Below are positions 18,030-26,330 of a DNA stretch of 26,373 bases, one piece after another; positions within the stretch are counted from its first letter, which is position 1, and every line of letters starts with the position of its first letter. Location: NCBI GenBank assembly GCA_902470905.1, contig CABRIC010000023.1, forward strand, positions 1 through 26,373, read 5' to 3'. The DNA comes from an uncultured Collinsella sp. (GTDB lineage: Bacteria > Actinomycetota > Coriobacteriia > Coriobacteriales > Coriobacteriaceae). Under the pieces are notes generated by a model. The model was not told the DNA's origin. It worked only from the letters and a program-made list of their open reading frames with translations, and made no database searches. The position numbers were made by a program, and so were the translations under genes.

Positions 18030-18105
18030 GTGGGCGCCAGACAAGACGCCCACAAACTAGCCTCTCTTCATGAGCTCCGCAGTCCGCTCCGACTGCGGGG
18101 CTTTT
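18030..18105 (+). terminator. Hairpin plus rho-independent terminator after arcC
   Basis: A first hairpin, GTGGGCG with CGCCCAC (18030-18053), is followed by CCGCAGTC-cgctcc-GACTGCGG with GGCTTTTG (18077-18105). The second has the stem plus T-tract of an intrinsic terminator. Confidence 0.8.
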
Positions 18106-18131
18106 GCTATTTACCTAGTCCCCGATGGGTG

Positions 18132-18231
18132 AGTAGTCATTGGGGACGTTCTTAAACGACTAGTCAAACAAGAACGTCCTCAATGACTACTAATTTAAAT
18201 CTGTCCCCAATGACTGCGGAAAGCGCATCTC
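18132..18231. repeat. Intergenic repeat cluster: 22-bp inverted repeat plus dispersed motifs
   Basis: The arms 18132-18153 and 18170-18191 (core GTCATTGGGGACGTTCTT) pair at 21 of 22 positions around a 16-base loop. Then 18189-18215 matches 24294-24320 at 24 of 27 bases (shared core CTGTCCCCAATGA). Next comes TGCGGAAAGCGCATCTC, a member of the motif family clustered at 24041-24214. Confidence 0.75.
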
Positions 18232-18379
18232 ACACCGACGCATTGCTTTCGGGCCCTCTCCCCAGGCTCTCCATAGCTCAGCTGGACTCCCCGCAACCTG
18301 TTCCGAGTTGGCGGAACGAGCGCGACGTGGAGTGTCATTCTTTACCGCGTTAGACTAGACGCAGGGAAAGGAGGAGGAC

Positions 18380-20275
18380 ATGGATGCTCGCGTCAAGCAG
18401 CTTGTAAATATGATCGAGGACGCTCAGCCTGTCGCTGTCGCGGTACTTGCCAAGCGTCTCGAGGTAAGTGAGCGCGTCGTGAGAAACTATATCCATCGCG
18501 CAAACGACAGCCTTGCAGGGGTTGCACGCATCGTTGGCAGCAAGGGGCAGTATCGTATCGATGTTGCACGCGCAGATGAGCTTGCTCGCTTGCTAGACGG
18601 TGCGGCTCTGGCCCATCCGGGCATTCCTGATACGCGCGATGGCCGTGTGTCCTTCCTTCTTAACGACCTCCTCATGCGGTCCCAGTGGGTGACGATTGAG
18701 GAGTATGCGGATTTACTCTACGTTTCGGCGCGGACTCTGTCCAATGACATGCGTCTGGTAGAGCAGAAACTCGCCCAATTTGACTTAACGCTCGAAAAGC
18801 GCCCACGCTACGGAATCCGCGTTGCGGGCGGGGAGTCACAACGGCGCCTGTGCCTGGCCTCGCTGGTGAGGCCCGTGTTGCCCGACACCGACGATGCAAA
18901 GCTCGCCGAGCGCCTGCGGGCCATCGCCGCATGTGTGGACGATGCCCTGACGGCCTCGCCCGTCACGGTGAGCTCGCTGGCATCCCGCAATCTCATCATG
19001 CATCTTTACATTGCTCTTGGCCGCATCGAGCAGGGCTGCTATGTCCCAGCTGCAGAATCGGACGTTCAAAAACTGGAGGGAACGCGCGAATACGCCGCGG
19101 CTTTCCAGATTGCCGCAAACATCAAGGATGCCCTGGGCGTGAGCATGCCCCGAGAAGAGGTTGCCTTTATCGCAATCCATTTGCTCGGCAGCGGCACGGG
19201 CGTGCCCGAGAAGGGCTCTGCCGTTATCTCGGACGAGATGTGGGAGATTGCTTCCGAGATGGTACGTGCGGTCAACGATGAGTTTAGGTTTGACTTTAGC
19301 GGCGATCTTGAACTTCGCATGAACCTTGCTCGGCATATCGGCCCTCTGGGCTATCGCCTTGAATATCACATGCATATGGATAACCCCATGCTGCCCGATA
19401 TCAAGACGAGGTTTCCGTTGGCCTATTCGATGGCAGCTGGCACCTCGCAGGTACTCGAGCGTCATTTTGGCAGCCAGCCCTCTGATGAAGAGCTCGGCTA
19501 CATCGCCATGGCATTTGCCCTGGCCCTCGAGCAGCAAGCCGACCAGCCGCGTCGCAAGCGCATCCTGATCGTGTGCGCCTCGGGAGCGGGAAGCGCCCGT
19601 ATGCTCGAGCACCAGTACCGCAAGCAGTTTGGCATGTATATCGATTCGATTGAGACATGCGATGTCGCCCGCGTGGGAACGTTCGATTTTTCGCACATCG
19701 ACTACGTGTTCACAACGGTGCCGCTCAACGTCAAGTTGCCCGTGCCCGTCCGCGAGGCCGATTTCTTCTTGGAGACGAGCGATGTCAACGCTATCCGCAA
19801 GGTGCTGAGCGACGACACTGCGCAATCGGACTCCGTAAGCTCTTTCTTTAGCCGTGCCCTGTTCTTCAACCGCGTTGAGGCGTCGTCGAAGCAGGCCGTT
19901 CTCCGATATCTCTCCGAGCGCGCCGTCGAGAGCGGCCGTGTCGATGCCCAGTTTGCCCAAGAGGTCGCCGAGCGCGAGAGCGCGAGTGCCACCTCGTTTG
20001 GCAATGGGGTAGCCATGCCCCATGGGATGCATCCCTTGAGCGCCGAGGCCTTTGTTACCGTGGGCCTGCTCGAACATCCCATTCTTTGGGACGAATACGG
20101 CCATGAGGTCGATATCGTCTTTATGGTGTCGTTTGCCCGGTCGGGCGGCGATGAGGCGCGGATCTTGAGCTCACTGCTCGCCGAGATCTTTATGGACCGC
20201 CAGGGGGTCGAGCGCCTACGCGAGCGCCGGTCCTGGCATGAGCTGATGGCGCTTGTTCAAGCGCATACGGCTTAA
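18380..20275 (+). CDS. PRD-domain transcriptional activator with EIIB and EIIA modules
   Basis: This is a LicR/MtlR-type regulator of the PTS operon downstream. Two helix-turn-helix segments (residues 17-40 and 102-124) bind DNA; there is no RNA-binding antiterminator domain. Two PRDs follow: PRD1 with H208 and H267 (IAIHLLG), PRD2 with H319. At the second PRD2 site the expected His is Ala378 (YIAMAFA). An EIIB-like domain has C399 in VCASGAGSA, and a C-terminal EIIA domain has H548 in AMPHG. Phosphorylation by HPr and the operon's own EII proteins would report sugar supply. At 631 residues it is full length. ATG 18380 follows GGAGGAGG. It is 119 bases upstream of the EIIA gene, on the same strand. 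Confidence 0.92.
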   Translation: MDARVKQLVNMIEDAQPVAVAVLAKRLEVSERVVRNYIHRANDSLAGVARIVGSKGQYRIDVARADELARLLDGAALAHPGIPDTRDGRVSFLLNDLLMRSQWVTIEEYADLLYVSARTLSNDMRLVEQKLAQFDLTLEKRPRYGIRVAGGESQRRLCLASLVRPVLPDTDDAKLAERLRAIAACVDDALTASPVTVSSLASRNLIMHLYIALGRIEQGCYVPAAESDVQKLEGTREYAAAFQIAANIKDALGVSMPREEVAFIAIHLLGSGTGVPEKGSAVISDEMWEIASEMVRAVNDEFRFDFSGDLELRMNLARHIGPLGYRLEYHMHMDNPMLPDIKTRFPLAYSMAAGTSQVLERHFGSQPSDEELGYIAMAFALALEQQADQPRRKRILIVCASGAGSARMLEHQYRKQFGMYIDSIETCDVARVGTFDFSHIDYVFTTVPLNVKLPVPVREADFFLETSDVNAIRKVLSDDTAQSDSVSSFFSRALFFNRVEASSKQAVLRYLSERAVESGRVDAQFAQEVAERESASATSFGNGVAMPHGMHPLSAEAFVTVGLLEHPILWDEYGHEVDIVFMVSFARSGGDEARILSSLLAEIFMDRQGVERLRERRSWHELMALVQAHTA

Positions 20276-20394
20276 GACTTCTTTTGTCGATAACCCTGTC
20301 TGTCTACCTGCAATAAACCTCGAGGATTGCGGGCGGGAGATAGGCGTTTCGAATATTCAAGTACAAACCAAACATCACGGGAGAGGAGACCGTT
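20276..20394 (+). promoter_or_regulatory. Probable operator/promoter of the PTS genes
   Basis: The 119-base gap holds an imperfect inverted repeat, GCAAT-n11-ATTGC (20320-20340), a candidate site for the PRD activator. AGAGGAG at 20381-20387 is the ribosome site of the EIIA gene. Regulation is inferred from gene order. Confidence 0.35.
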
Positions 20395-20721
20395 ATGGAC
20401 GATCAGGGAACCGAGATGGTTTCGTTTCAGCTGGTCGCTGCAGCGGGAGAGGCACGCAGCCTTGCCTTCGAAGCCCTTGAAAAGGCAAAAGCGGGGGATT
20501 TTGACGCCGCCGCCAAACTCATGAAGCAGTCAAAGGATGCGGGAATCAAGGCTCACCACATCCAAACGCAGCTGCTTTCGACTGAGGCAGCGGGCGAGCA
20601 TCTGTCGGTGGATGTGTTGCTGGTCCATGCTCAGGACCACCTCATGTGCTCCATGCTTGCTCAGGAGCTCGTGCAGGAGCTGATCTGCCTGTATGAGTGC
20701 ACTGCAACCAAGAACGCCTAG
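20395..20721 (+). CDS. celC: PTS lactose/cellobiose-family EIIA
   Basis: This cytosolic phosphocarrier takes phosphate from HPr and passes it to EIIB. At 108 residues it has normal length for the lactose/chitobiose EIIA helical bundle. The conserved LLVHAQDHLM contains the phosphorylated His (H78) and the metal-binding Asp (D81); AHHIQT lies upstream as in the family. It is first of four tightly linked genes (EIIA, EIIB, EIIC, GH1). ATG 20395 follows GGGAGAGGAG. The gene symbol indicates the family; the exact sugar is inferred. Confidence 0.93.
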   Translation: MDDQGTEMVSFQLVAAAGEARSLAFEALEKAKAGDFDAAAKLMKQSKDAGIKAHHIQTQLLSTEAAGEHLSVDVLLVHAQDHLMCSMLAQELVQELICLYECTATKNA

Positions 20722-20767
20722 CGGCGTGCGGTGACTATCCAACCAATCAATGCGAAGGGAATCCCTT

Positions 20768-21061
20768 ATGAAGATCCTTCTTGTTTGCGCAGCTGGTCTG
20801 TCTACAAGCATTCTGATGAAGAAACTCGAGAAATATGCGGAGCAAAACGGCATCGAGCTCGATATCGATGCGGTGGGTATCGGCGAGTATCAGGAGACGT
20901 GCGCCAATTATGACGTGCTGCTCTTGGGGCCGCAGGTGTCCTACCAGCTCAACACCGTCAAGCAGGGGAGCGGTAAGCCGACCGCGGTCATCCCCGCACA
21001 GGACTACGGCATGGGCAACGCCGCCAACGTGCTGGCACTCGCCCAGTCGCTGTTGGGTTAG
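20768..21061 (+). CDS. celA: PTS lactose/cellobiose-family EIIB
   Basis: This phosphocarrier is phosphorylated on Cys and hands the phosphate to the sugar during transport. The 97-residue product starts MKILLVCAAGLSTSILMKKL, with the P-loop Cys at C7 (CxxGxST). GPQVSYQLN and the Ala/Leu-rich C-terminus fit the small EIIB fold. ATG 20768 follows AAGGGAAT; an in-frame ATG at 20750 has no ribosome site. It lies 46 bases after EIIA and 9 bases before EIIC. Confidence 0.94.
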   Translation: MKILLVCAAGLSTSILMKKLEKYAEQNGIELDIDAVGIGEYQETCANYDVLLLGPQVSYQLNTVKQGSGKPTAVIPAQDYGMGNAANVLALAQSLLG

Positions 21062-21070
21062 GAGGCGACC

Positions 21071-22420
21071 ATGGAGAAGTTCATGACCCTGCTTCAGGAA
21101 AAACTGACCCCTATCGCCAATTTCTGCGGCACCGAGCGCCACTTTGCCTCCATGCAAAAGGGCTTTATGAGCGCGATCAGCTTCATCTTGGTATCTGCCG
21201 TCTTTATGATCCTCGCCAACCCGCCGGTCACGGCCGACCTGGTGGCGCAGGGCGGGTTCTGGTCCGTCTTTGGCCCTTGGCTCGATTTTGCGACGGCCAA
21301 TAAGCTCACGCTGCTCATCCCCTTCAATATGACGATGGGCATACTGTCGGTGATCGTGACGTTCGCAATCGCATATAACCTGGCGGGCACCTACAAGATG
21401 CCCAAGCTTAACGCCGGCATGACCTCGCTGGTGATGTTCCTGATCGCCGCGGCGCCGTCGTCCTACTACCAGCTTGCTGACGAGTCCGTGCTCCAGGCGG
21501 TCCCCTGCACCTATCTGGGTGCGCAGGGCCTGTTTACCGCCATCATCGTTGCCTTGGTCTCCGTCGAGGTCACGCGCTTCTGCCAGACCAAGGGCATCAC
21601 CATCAAGATGCCCGATGGCGTGCCGCCGTTTTTGTCCGAAACCTTTGGCGCCATCGTACCTATGCTCGCCAACATCCTCATCTTCTTTGGCGGCAACCTG
21701 CTGATCCAGATGATCGATCCCGCGCTGTCCATCCCCTCGGTTATCGAGAAGCTGCTCGCTGCCCCGCTTTCCGTCGCAGTTGACTCTGTGCCCGGCGCAC
21801 TGCTTATCTGCTTCATGACGCTGCTGTTTTGGTGCTTTGGCGTCCACGGCAACATGATCGTAATGCCCATCACCGCCCCGGTCTCGCTTGCCGCCTTTGC
21901 CGCCAACGCCTCGCTCTATGCTGCCGGGCAGCCGCTTGAGTTCCACCCGGTGCTCATGTCGTTGGCCATCAACCTCATCGGCGGCACGGGTAATACGTTC
22001 TCTTTTGTGGCGCTCTGCGCGTTTAGGGCAAAGTCGCAGCAGCTCAAGGCATTTGGCAGGGCATCGATCGTGCCGAGCTTCTTCCGTATCTCCGAGCCCG
22101 CGATCTTCGGCGCGCCCATCATCTTCAACCCGATCCTCATGATTCCGTTTGTGCTAGGCGGCATGATCTCGGCCCTGCTGTATTGGGGTGCGGTCTCACT
22201 GGGTCTTGTCTCTAACTTCTACATCTTGGTGAGCGGCACGTTCCCCATCTTCGTTCAGGGCTTTGTCCAGTGCCTCGACCCGCGCATCTGGGTGTTTACG
22301 ATCGTTTTGATCGTGGTCATGGCTGTGGTCTGGTGCCCGTTCTTTAAGGTGTACGATAACCAGCTCCTGGCTCAGGAGCAGGAGAACGCCGCGGCAGCTT
22401 CTGCCGAGGATGCTGAGTAG
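21071..22420 (+). CDS. celB: PTS lactose/cellobiose-family EIIC permease
   Basis: This membrane channel of the PTS imports the beta-glucoside while EIIB phosphorylates it. At 449 residues with about ten hydrophobic spans it is full length. It has the family features MQKGFMSAISFILVSAVFM at the N-terminus, FGVHGNMIVMP, and the sugar-site region INLIGGTGNTFS followed by FRISEPAIFGAPIIFNP. The C-terminus is a short acidic, Ala-rich tail. ATG 21071 follows TAGGAGG, which overlaps the EIIB stop. The GH1 gene starts one base after its stop, so translation is coupled. Confidence 0.95.
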   Translation: MEKFMTLLQEKLTPIANFCGTERHFASMQKGFMSAISFILVSAVFMILANPPVTADLVAQGGFWSVFGPWLDFATANKLTLLIPFNMTMGILSVIVTFAIAYNLAGTYKMPKLNAGMTSLVMFLIAAAPSSYYQLADESVLQAVPCTYLGAQGLFTAIIVALVSVEVTRFCQTKGITIKMPDGVPPFLSETFGAIVPMLANILIFFGGNLLIQMIDPALSIPSVIEKLLAAPLSVAVDSVPGALLICFMTLLFWCFGVHGNMIVMPITAPVSLAAFAANASLYAAGQPLEFHPVLMSLAINLIGGTGNTFSFVALCAFRAKSQQLKAFGRASIVPSFFRISEPAIFGAPIIFNPILMIPFVLGGMISALLYWGAVSLGLVSNFYILVSGTFPIFVQGFVQCLDPRIWVFTIVLIVVMAVVWCPFFKVYDNQLLAQEQENAAAASAEDAE

Positions 22421-22421
22421 C

Positions 22422-23876
22422 ATGAGTTACTTTGACAGAACGTCTGCCGCCGGTATGCCCGAGGGCTTTTTGTGGGGTGGTGCCCTCGCCGCCAACCAGG
22501 CCGAAGGGGGCTGGAACGAGGGCGGCCGCGGCATGTCGCACTCCGACCTGATCCCACAGGGTTCCGACCGCTGGGATGTAATGTTTGGCAGGCAAAAGCC
22601 CGTGGACGATCCGGACAGGCTGTATCCATGCCGCTGGGGCAACGACTTCTTCCATCATTGGCACGAGGATGTCGAGCTTTTTGCCGAGATGGGCTTTAAG
22701 TGCCTGCGTCTTTCAATTTGCTGGAGCCGTATTTTTCCCACAGGGATGGAGGCCGAGCCCAACGGCGAGGGCTTGGAGTTTTACCGTCAGGTATTCGAGG
22801 CGCTGCGCGAGCATGGAATCGAGCCGCTTGTGACGCTGTCGCACTACGACTATCCGTTGGCTCTGGTCGAGCGCTATGGTGGCTGGCAAAGCCGAGAGAT
22901 GATCGAGCGGTATGCGCACTACGTCGAGACCGTCGGACGCGCGTACCAGGGCCTCGTGCGTTATTGGCTTACGTTCAACGAGATCAACAGCGTGGCGCTG
23001 TCCTATCTCAACGCGGGTGTCACGCTCGAGGATGAGCGTGACCGTGCAGCCGTGACTGCGGCGTTCTCGCACCATATGTTTATGGCGAGCGCTCGCGCTG
23101 TCGAGATTCTGCACAAGATCGATCCCGCAAACAAGGTGGGTTGCATGGTCGCTGCCGGTGCGACCTATCCGTACCGTTGTGCGCCCGAGGACGTATGGCT
23201 TGCGTATGAGGAGGACCGCGGCCGCTACTTCTACACAGACGTGATGGCTGCGGGCGCCTATCCTGCTTGGAAGCTGCGTGCACTCGAGAAAGAGGGTGTT
23301 CACGTGCCCTTTGAGCCGGGCGATACGGAGTATCTGGCAGAGCATACGGTCGACTTCATCTCGTTCTCGTACTATTGCTCGCGCTTGGTGTGCGCCGATG
23401 ATCAGGTGATCGCCGAGAAGGCGGAGGGCAACGTGTTCCCGACGTTGCGCAATCCGTACCTCAAGGATAAAGAGACTGCCTGGAAGTGGCAGATCGATGC
23501 GCTGGGTTTGCGCGTGACGCTTGCCGGCTACCACGATCGTTACCATCTTCCGCTCTTTATCGCCGAGAACGGTGTGGGCGGACTCGATGCGCTGGAAGAC
23601 GGCAAAGTCCACGATGCGTATCATATTGATTACCTGCGAAGGCATATTCTTGCGCTGCGCGATGCAATTGTCGAGGACGGTGTTGACCTGATGGGATACA
23701 CGCCGTGGGGCTGTATCGATTTGGTGTCGGCCTCGACGGGGCAGATGAAGAAGCGCTATGGCTTTGTTTATGTCGATGCCGATGATATGGGCAAAGGCAC
23801 GTTCGATCGCTACCGAAAGGACAGCTTCTGCTGGTACCAAAAGGTCATTGCATCAAATGGCGAGGACTTGAGTTAA
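22422..23876 (+). CDS. bglA: GH1 6-phospho-beta-glucosidase
   Basis: This enzyme hydrolyses the phosphorylated beta-glucoside brought in by the PTS, giving glucose 6-phosphate and glucose or an aglycone. At 484 residues it is a full-length TIM-barrel GH1. FLWGGALAANQAEGGW lies at the N-terminus, RLSICWSRIFPTG follows, the acid/base Glu is in LTFNEIN (E187) and the nucleophile Glu in FIAENG (E382). YGFVYVDADD and the KDSFCWYQK C-terminus are typical of the 6-phospho group. ATG 22422 is one base after the EIIC stop, with GAGGA within the end of that gene. A strong terminator follows at 23893. Confidence 0.95.
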   Translation: MSYFDRTSAAGMPEGFLWGGALAANQAEGGWNEGGRGMSHSDLIPQGSDRWDVMFGRQKPVDDPDRLYPCRWGNDFFHHWHEDVELFAEMGFKCLRLSICWSRIFPTGMEAEPNGEGLEFYRQVFEALREHGIEPLVTLSHYDYPLALVERYGGWQSREMIERYAHYVETVGRAYQGLVRYWLTFNEINSVALSYLNAGVTLEDERDRAAVTAAFSHHMFMASARAVEILHKIDPANKVGCMVAAGATYPYRCAPEDVWLAYEEDRGRYFYTDVMAAGAYPAWKLRALEKEGVHVPFEPGDTEYLAEHTVDFISFSYYCSRLVCADDQVIAEKAEGNVFPTLRNPYLKDKETAWKWQIDALGLRVTLAGYHDRYHLPLFIAENGVGGLDALEDGKVHDAYHIDYLRRHILALRDAIVEDGVDLMGYTPWGCIDLVSASTGQMKKRYGFVYVDADDMGKGTFDRYRKDSFCWYQKVIASNGEDLS

Positions 23877-23892
23877 CTCTTGCAGGTCTGTT

Positions 23893-23926
23893 GCCCCCGC
23901 GGTCCGCTTCGGCCGCGGGGGCTTTT
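23893..23926 (+). terminator. Rho-independent terminator of the PTS operon
   Basis: GCCCCCGCGG (23893-23902) pairs perfectly with CCGCGGGGGC (23913-23922), followed by TTTTGTT. It lies 17 bases after the GH1 stop codon. Confidence 0.92.
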
Positions 23927-23971
23927 GTTATTGAGGCGGCTGTTCATGAGGAGCATTGCAGGCTGCGGAAA

Positions 23972-24320
23972 CCCGGCACTTGGGGACGTTCCTTTCCTGC
24001 CGGCAGCTTGGGACAGTCCTTAAAGGCCGCATCGATCAACTGCGGAAAGCACATCCCAGAATGAGCGTCCAACATGGGGTGCGGTTTCCCTTGAGGCCCT
24101 CAATCGGAAAATGCATCCCGGATTATTGTCGAAAAGCGGTCCCTAGTTTCCCAAACGGGCCGCTAACGGAAAGCGCACCCCGCTATTGGGCCCCAAAGCA
24201 GGATGCGCTTTCCGTGCTGGCAGTTCCAAGCAGTTCGGGATGGCCCTTTTCGTCTGCTCTCGGCCGGCGTCCGTAAGACTGTCCCCGACGACCACTCATT
24301 TAAGTCTGTCCCCAATGAGT
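23972..24320. repeat. Intergenic repeat cluster (GGGGAC-type and CGGAAAGCGCATCC-type units)
   Basis: 23972-24021 repeats the double unit seen at 9536-9585. The motif CGGAAAGCGCATCC occurs, more or less diverged, at 24043-24057, 24105-24119, 24128-24144 and 24167-24180. It is inverted at 24076-24090 and 24201-24214. The units 24167-24180 and 24201-24214 pair at 13 of 14 positions. 24294-24320 matches 18189-18215. No gene fits this 400-base gap. Confidence 0.7.
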
Positions 24321-24329
24321 GCCCAATGA

Positions 24330-25364
24330 CTAGTAGTAGGCCCACATGGCTTCGACTTCGTTAAGGACCTCTACGACGCCCCAGCGGCGGGCGCTGCGGC
24401 TGGCCGAGTTGGGGTCGTAGACGCCAATCTGGTCGGTGTCGTCAATACCGTAAAGCACAATGTAGTGGCCCACGTTGGTAAAGGTGCCCGGCCGAACGGC
24501 GGCGATGACGGGCGCTCCCGAACGCAGCGCCTGAGTCGTCGAGTCGCGATCGTTATGGAGCTCTGTTCCGTTAAGTCCCAACTGCCACGCGCCGCTCGTC
24601 ATAAACGACCATTCGGTTGCACCGGTGGGGGCGTAATTGCCCGCCTCGGAAAGCGCACACATATCGACGGGGGTCATATCGGTGCGTCCCGTCTTAAAGA
24701 TATAGACCATGGTGAGGCACGTAGGCCCGCAGGCATTTTGGCGGATGGTGCCGCCGGCGTAAGGCAGCTCCGACCACGCGGGGTCGATCTGATAGATATG
24801 GGGCATCGTGCCGGCTTGCCATTGCGAGCGCGGGGTCGAAAAGGCGAAAGAATAACCGGGCGCGACGGGGGCCTTGAGCAGCTTGTCCTCGGCGGTGGGC
24901 TCGAGACCGGCCGAGCCGTGGGACATACAGGAGCTCATAAGCACAAAGACCAGACAGGTGAGGATAGAGCACAGTGCGAGGCGAAGTCGACGAGCCGGCA
25001 GGGCGGGGGCATTCACGTGCGATGTCGAGCGGTAAGGCTTGCCGTCGCGTCCGCCTTGGGGATGCGAAAAGAAGCGGTTGATATGGATGCCGGGCTGACG
25101 TACGCCGTTGCGGCGCAGCTGCGGAACCTCGGCCTGACGCTGTCGAGTGCGCGCGCCCAAGCGGCTATCTTGCTGCGCGCTTGTGCCCATGCTCGGACGG
25201 CCACTCTGCCGCGTTCTGCTTGTCTGCTGCCGAGACGAAGGCCTGGGTTGCTCTTGAGGGCGTTGCGGATTGCTGCTCGTGGCGCTTCTGGGCGTCGGCG
25301 CGGTACGGCCAGCAAGGCGAACGCTTTGTCGCCGTTGATCACCGTCGTTGTATCCGTATGCCAT
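24330..25364 (-). CDS. Membrane-anchored C39-like cysteine peptidase
   Basis: This 344-residue protein has three parts. Residues 1-125 are a low-complexity tail rich in Arg, Gln, Ser and Pro. Residues 126-147 form one hydrophobic span (LALCSILTCLVFVLM) ending in SSCMS. Residues 150-344 form a papain-like domain of the C39_2 type, with IRQNACGPTCLTMVY (C212 as likely nucleophile), VGHYIVLYG (H300) and VYDPNS (D317/N319). The topology puts the basic tail in the cytoplasm and the peptidase outside. ATG 25364 follows AAGGCGG. The gene is single and diverges from the permease. C39-like folds process peptides or cell-wall substrates; the substrate here is unknown. The long charged tail before the membrane span is unusual. 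Confidence 0.8.
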   Translation of the reverse strand: MAYGYNDGDQRRQSVRLAGRTAPTPRSATSSNPQRPQEQPRPSSRQQTSRTRQSGRPSMGTSAQQDSRLGARTRQRQAEVPQLRRNGVRQPGIHINRFFSHPQGGRDGKPYRSTSHVNAPALPARRLRLALCSILTCLVFVLMSSCMSHGSAGLEPTAEDKLLKAPVAPGYSFAFSTPRSQWQAGTMPHIYQIDPAWSELPYAGGTIRQNACGPTCLTMVYIFKTGRTDMTPVDMCALSEAGNYAPTGATEWSFMTSGAWQLGLNGTELHNDRDSTTQALRSGAPVIAAVRPGTFTNVGHYIVLYGIDDTDQIGVYDPNSASRSARRWGVVEVLNEVEAMWAYY

Positions 25365-25724
25365 TCGTACCGCCTTGTCTCATGTATAACCTGTCTATCC
25401 TACAAAAAAGATGTGCAACAAATGGGTCTGCGCGTCAAAAGCTCGGTAAACGGTACGAAAGGCGCAAAACATACGGCCTCAAAAACATCTCTCTATGCGT
25501 CCGATGAGCGTGCGCCCGTCGGACGGGCGGCAACAATGAGCGGCAAACCGTGCCGTTCGTCCCAAAAACGGCGCCGCTCGTTTTACAGTTCTGCCTTCGG
25601 TCGAGCTACAAGCGGCCGTGCTGCGCCAAGGCCGTATCTTAAAGCCACGAAATAAAAGAGCGCGGCAAAACAGACCGCGCAAGGGGTGACGTCAAGGGGC
25701 GTCAAAAAGGAAAGGAGGGGAACA
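25365..25724. other. Divergent promoter region with two small inverted repeats
   Basis: This is 360 bases between the peptidase and permease genes. GCCCGTC-G-GACGGGC (25514-25528) and GCGCGG-n9-CCGCGC (25660-25680) are perfect small hairpins; the second lies 44 bases before the permease ATG. No -35/-10 pair is clear. AAAGGAGGGG at 25711-25720 is a strong ribosome site for the permease. Confidence 0.45.
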
Positions 25725-26330
25725 ATGGCGGACAAGAACGCAGAAGTTGCAGTCGAGGATAACGGCGGTATGAAGAAAACGCTTTCGCTCTGGAACTTCT
25801 TCACCATCGGTTTCGGTGCCATCATCGGCACCGGTTGGGTTCTGCAGGTCGGCGACTGGATGGTCGTGGGCGGCGGTCCCGTTCCCGCTATGATCGCATT
25901 CCTCTTGGGTGCAATCTTCCTCGTGCCCGTCGGAGCTGTTTTCGGTGAGCTCACGGCTGCTATCCCCATCTCGGGCGGCATCGTCGAGTATGTCGATCGT
26001 AGCTTTGGCCGTACGCTGAGCTACATCACCGGATGGCTTTTGGCTCTGGGCAACGGCATCCTGTGCCCGTGGGAGGCCATCGCCATTTCGACCCTCGTGT
26101 CCGAGATGTTCGGCAGCCTGCCCGGTCTTGAGTGGCTGCGCGCCGTCAAGCTCTACACCATCCTGGGCGCCGACGTTTATCTGTTCCCGACGCTGATCGC
26201 GCTCGGCTTTGCAGTCTACGTCATCTTCCTCAACTTCCGCGGTGCCAGCTCGGCCGCCAAGCTCCAGGCCTTCCTGACCAAGGCCCTGCTCTGCGGCATG
26301 CTGCTCGCCATGGGCGTCTCGCTCATATGA
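25725..26330 (+). CDS. APC-family amino-acid permease, ends early (201 aa)
   Basis: This is the N-terminal part of an amino acid-polyamine-organocation transporter. After a charged start, SLWNFFTIGFGAIIGTGWVL is the family's first span with its Gly-rich unwound motif. FGELTAAIPISGGIVEYVDR, LGNGILCPWEAIAIS and FLNFRGASSAAKLQ follow, as in these permeases. The family usually has 10-12 spans and about 450-500 residues, but here a TGA at 26328 stops it after about five or six. Codon use up to the stop looks normal. Either a frameshift or nonsense mutation lies near 26325, or a new frame starts at ATG 26327, which overlaps the stop as ATGA (MTQSAVKSHNGPADR...) and leaves the window. The last 46 bases are too short to decide. 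Confidence 0.75.
   Translation: MADKNAEVAVEDNGGMKKTLSLWNFFTIGFGAIIGTGWVLQVGDWMVVGGGPVPAMIAFLLGAIFLVPVGAVFGELTAAIPISGGIVEYVDRSFGRTLSYITGWLLALGNGILCPWEAIAISTLVSEMFGSLPGLEWLRAVKLYTILGADVYLFPTLIALGFAVYVIFLNFRGASSAAKLQAFLTKALLCGMLLAMGVSLI

Noticed and set aside
18236..18379. Possible tRNA or riboswitch before the PRD regulator
   Set aside because: Only a short GTTCC...GGAAC inverted repeat is visible; no cloverleaf or known aptamer core could be built.
18836..20104. Long antisense frame over the PRD regulator
   Set aside because: Mirror of a GC-rich gene; no recognisable domain or ribosome site.
24465..25655. Long + strand frame opposite the C39-like gene
   Set aside because: The minus frame has catalytic motifs, a membrane span and a ribosome site; the + frame has none.
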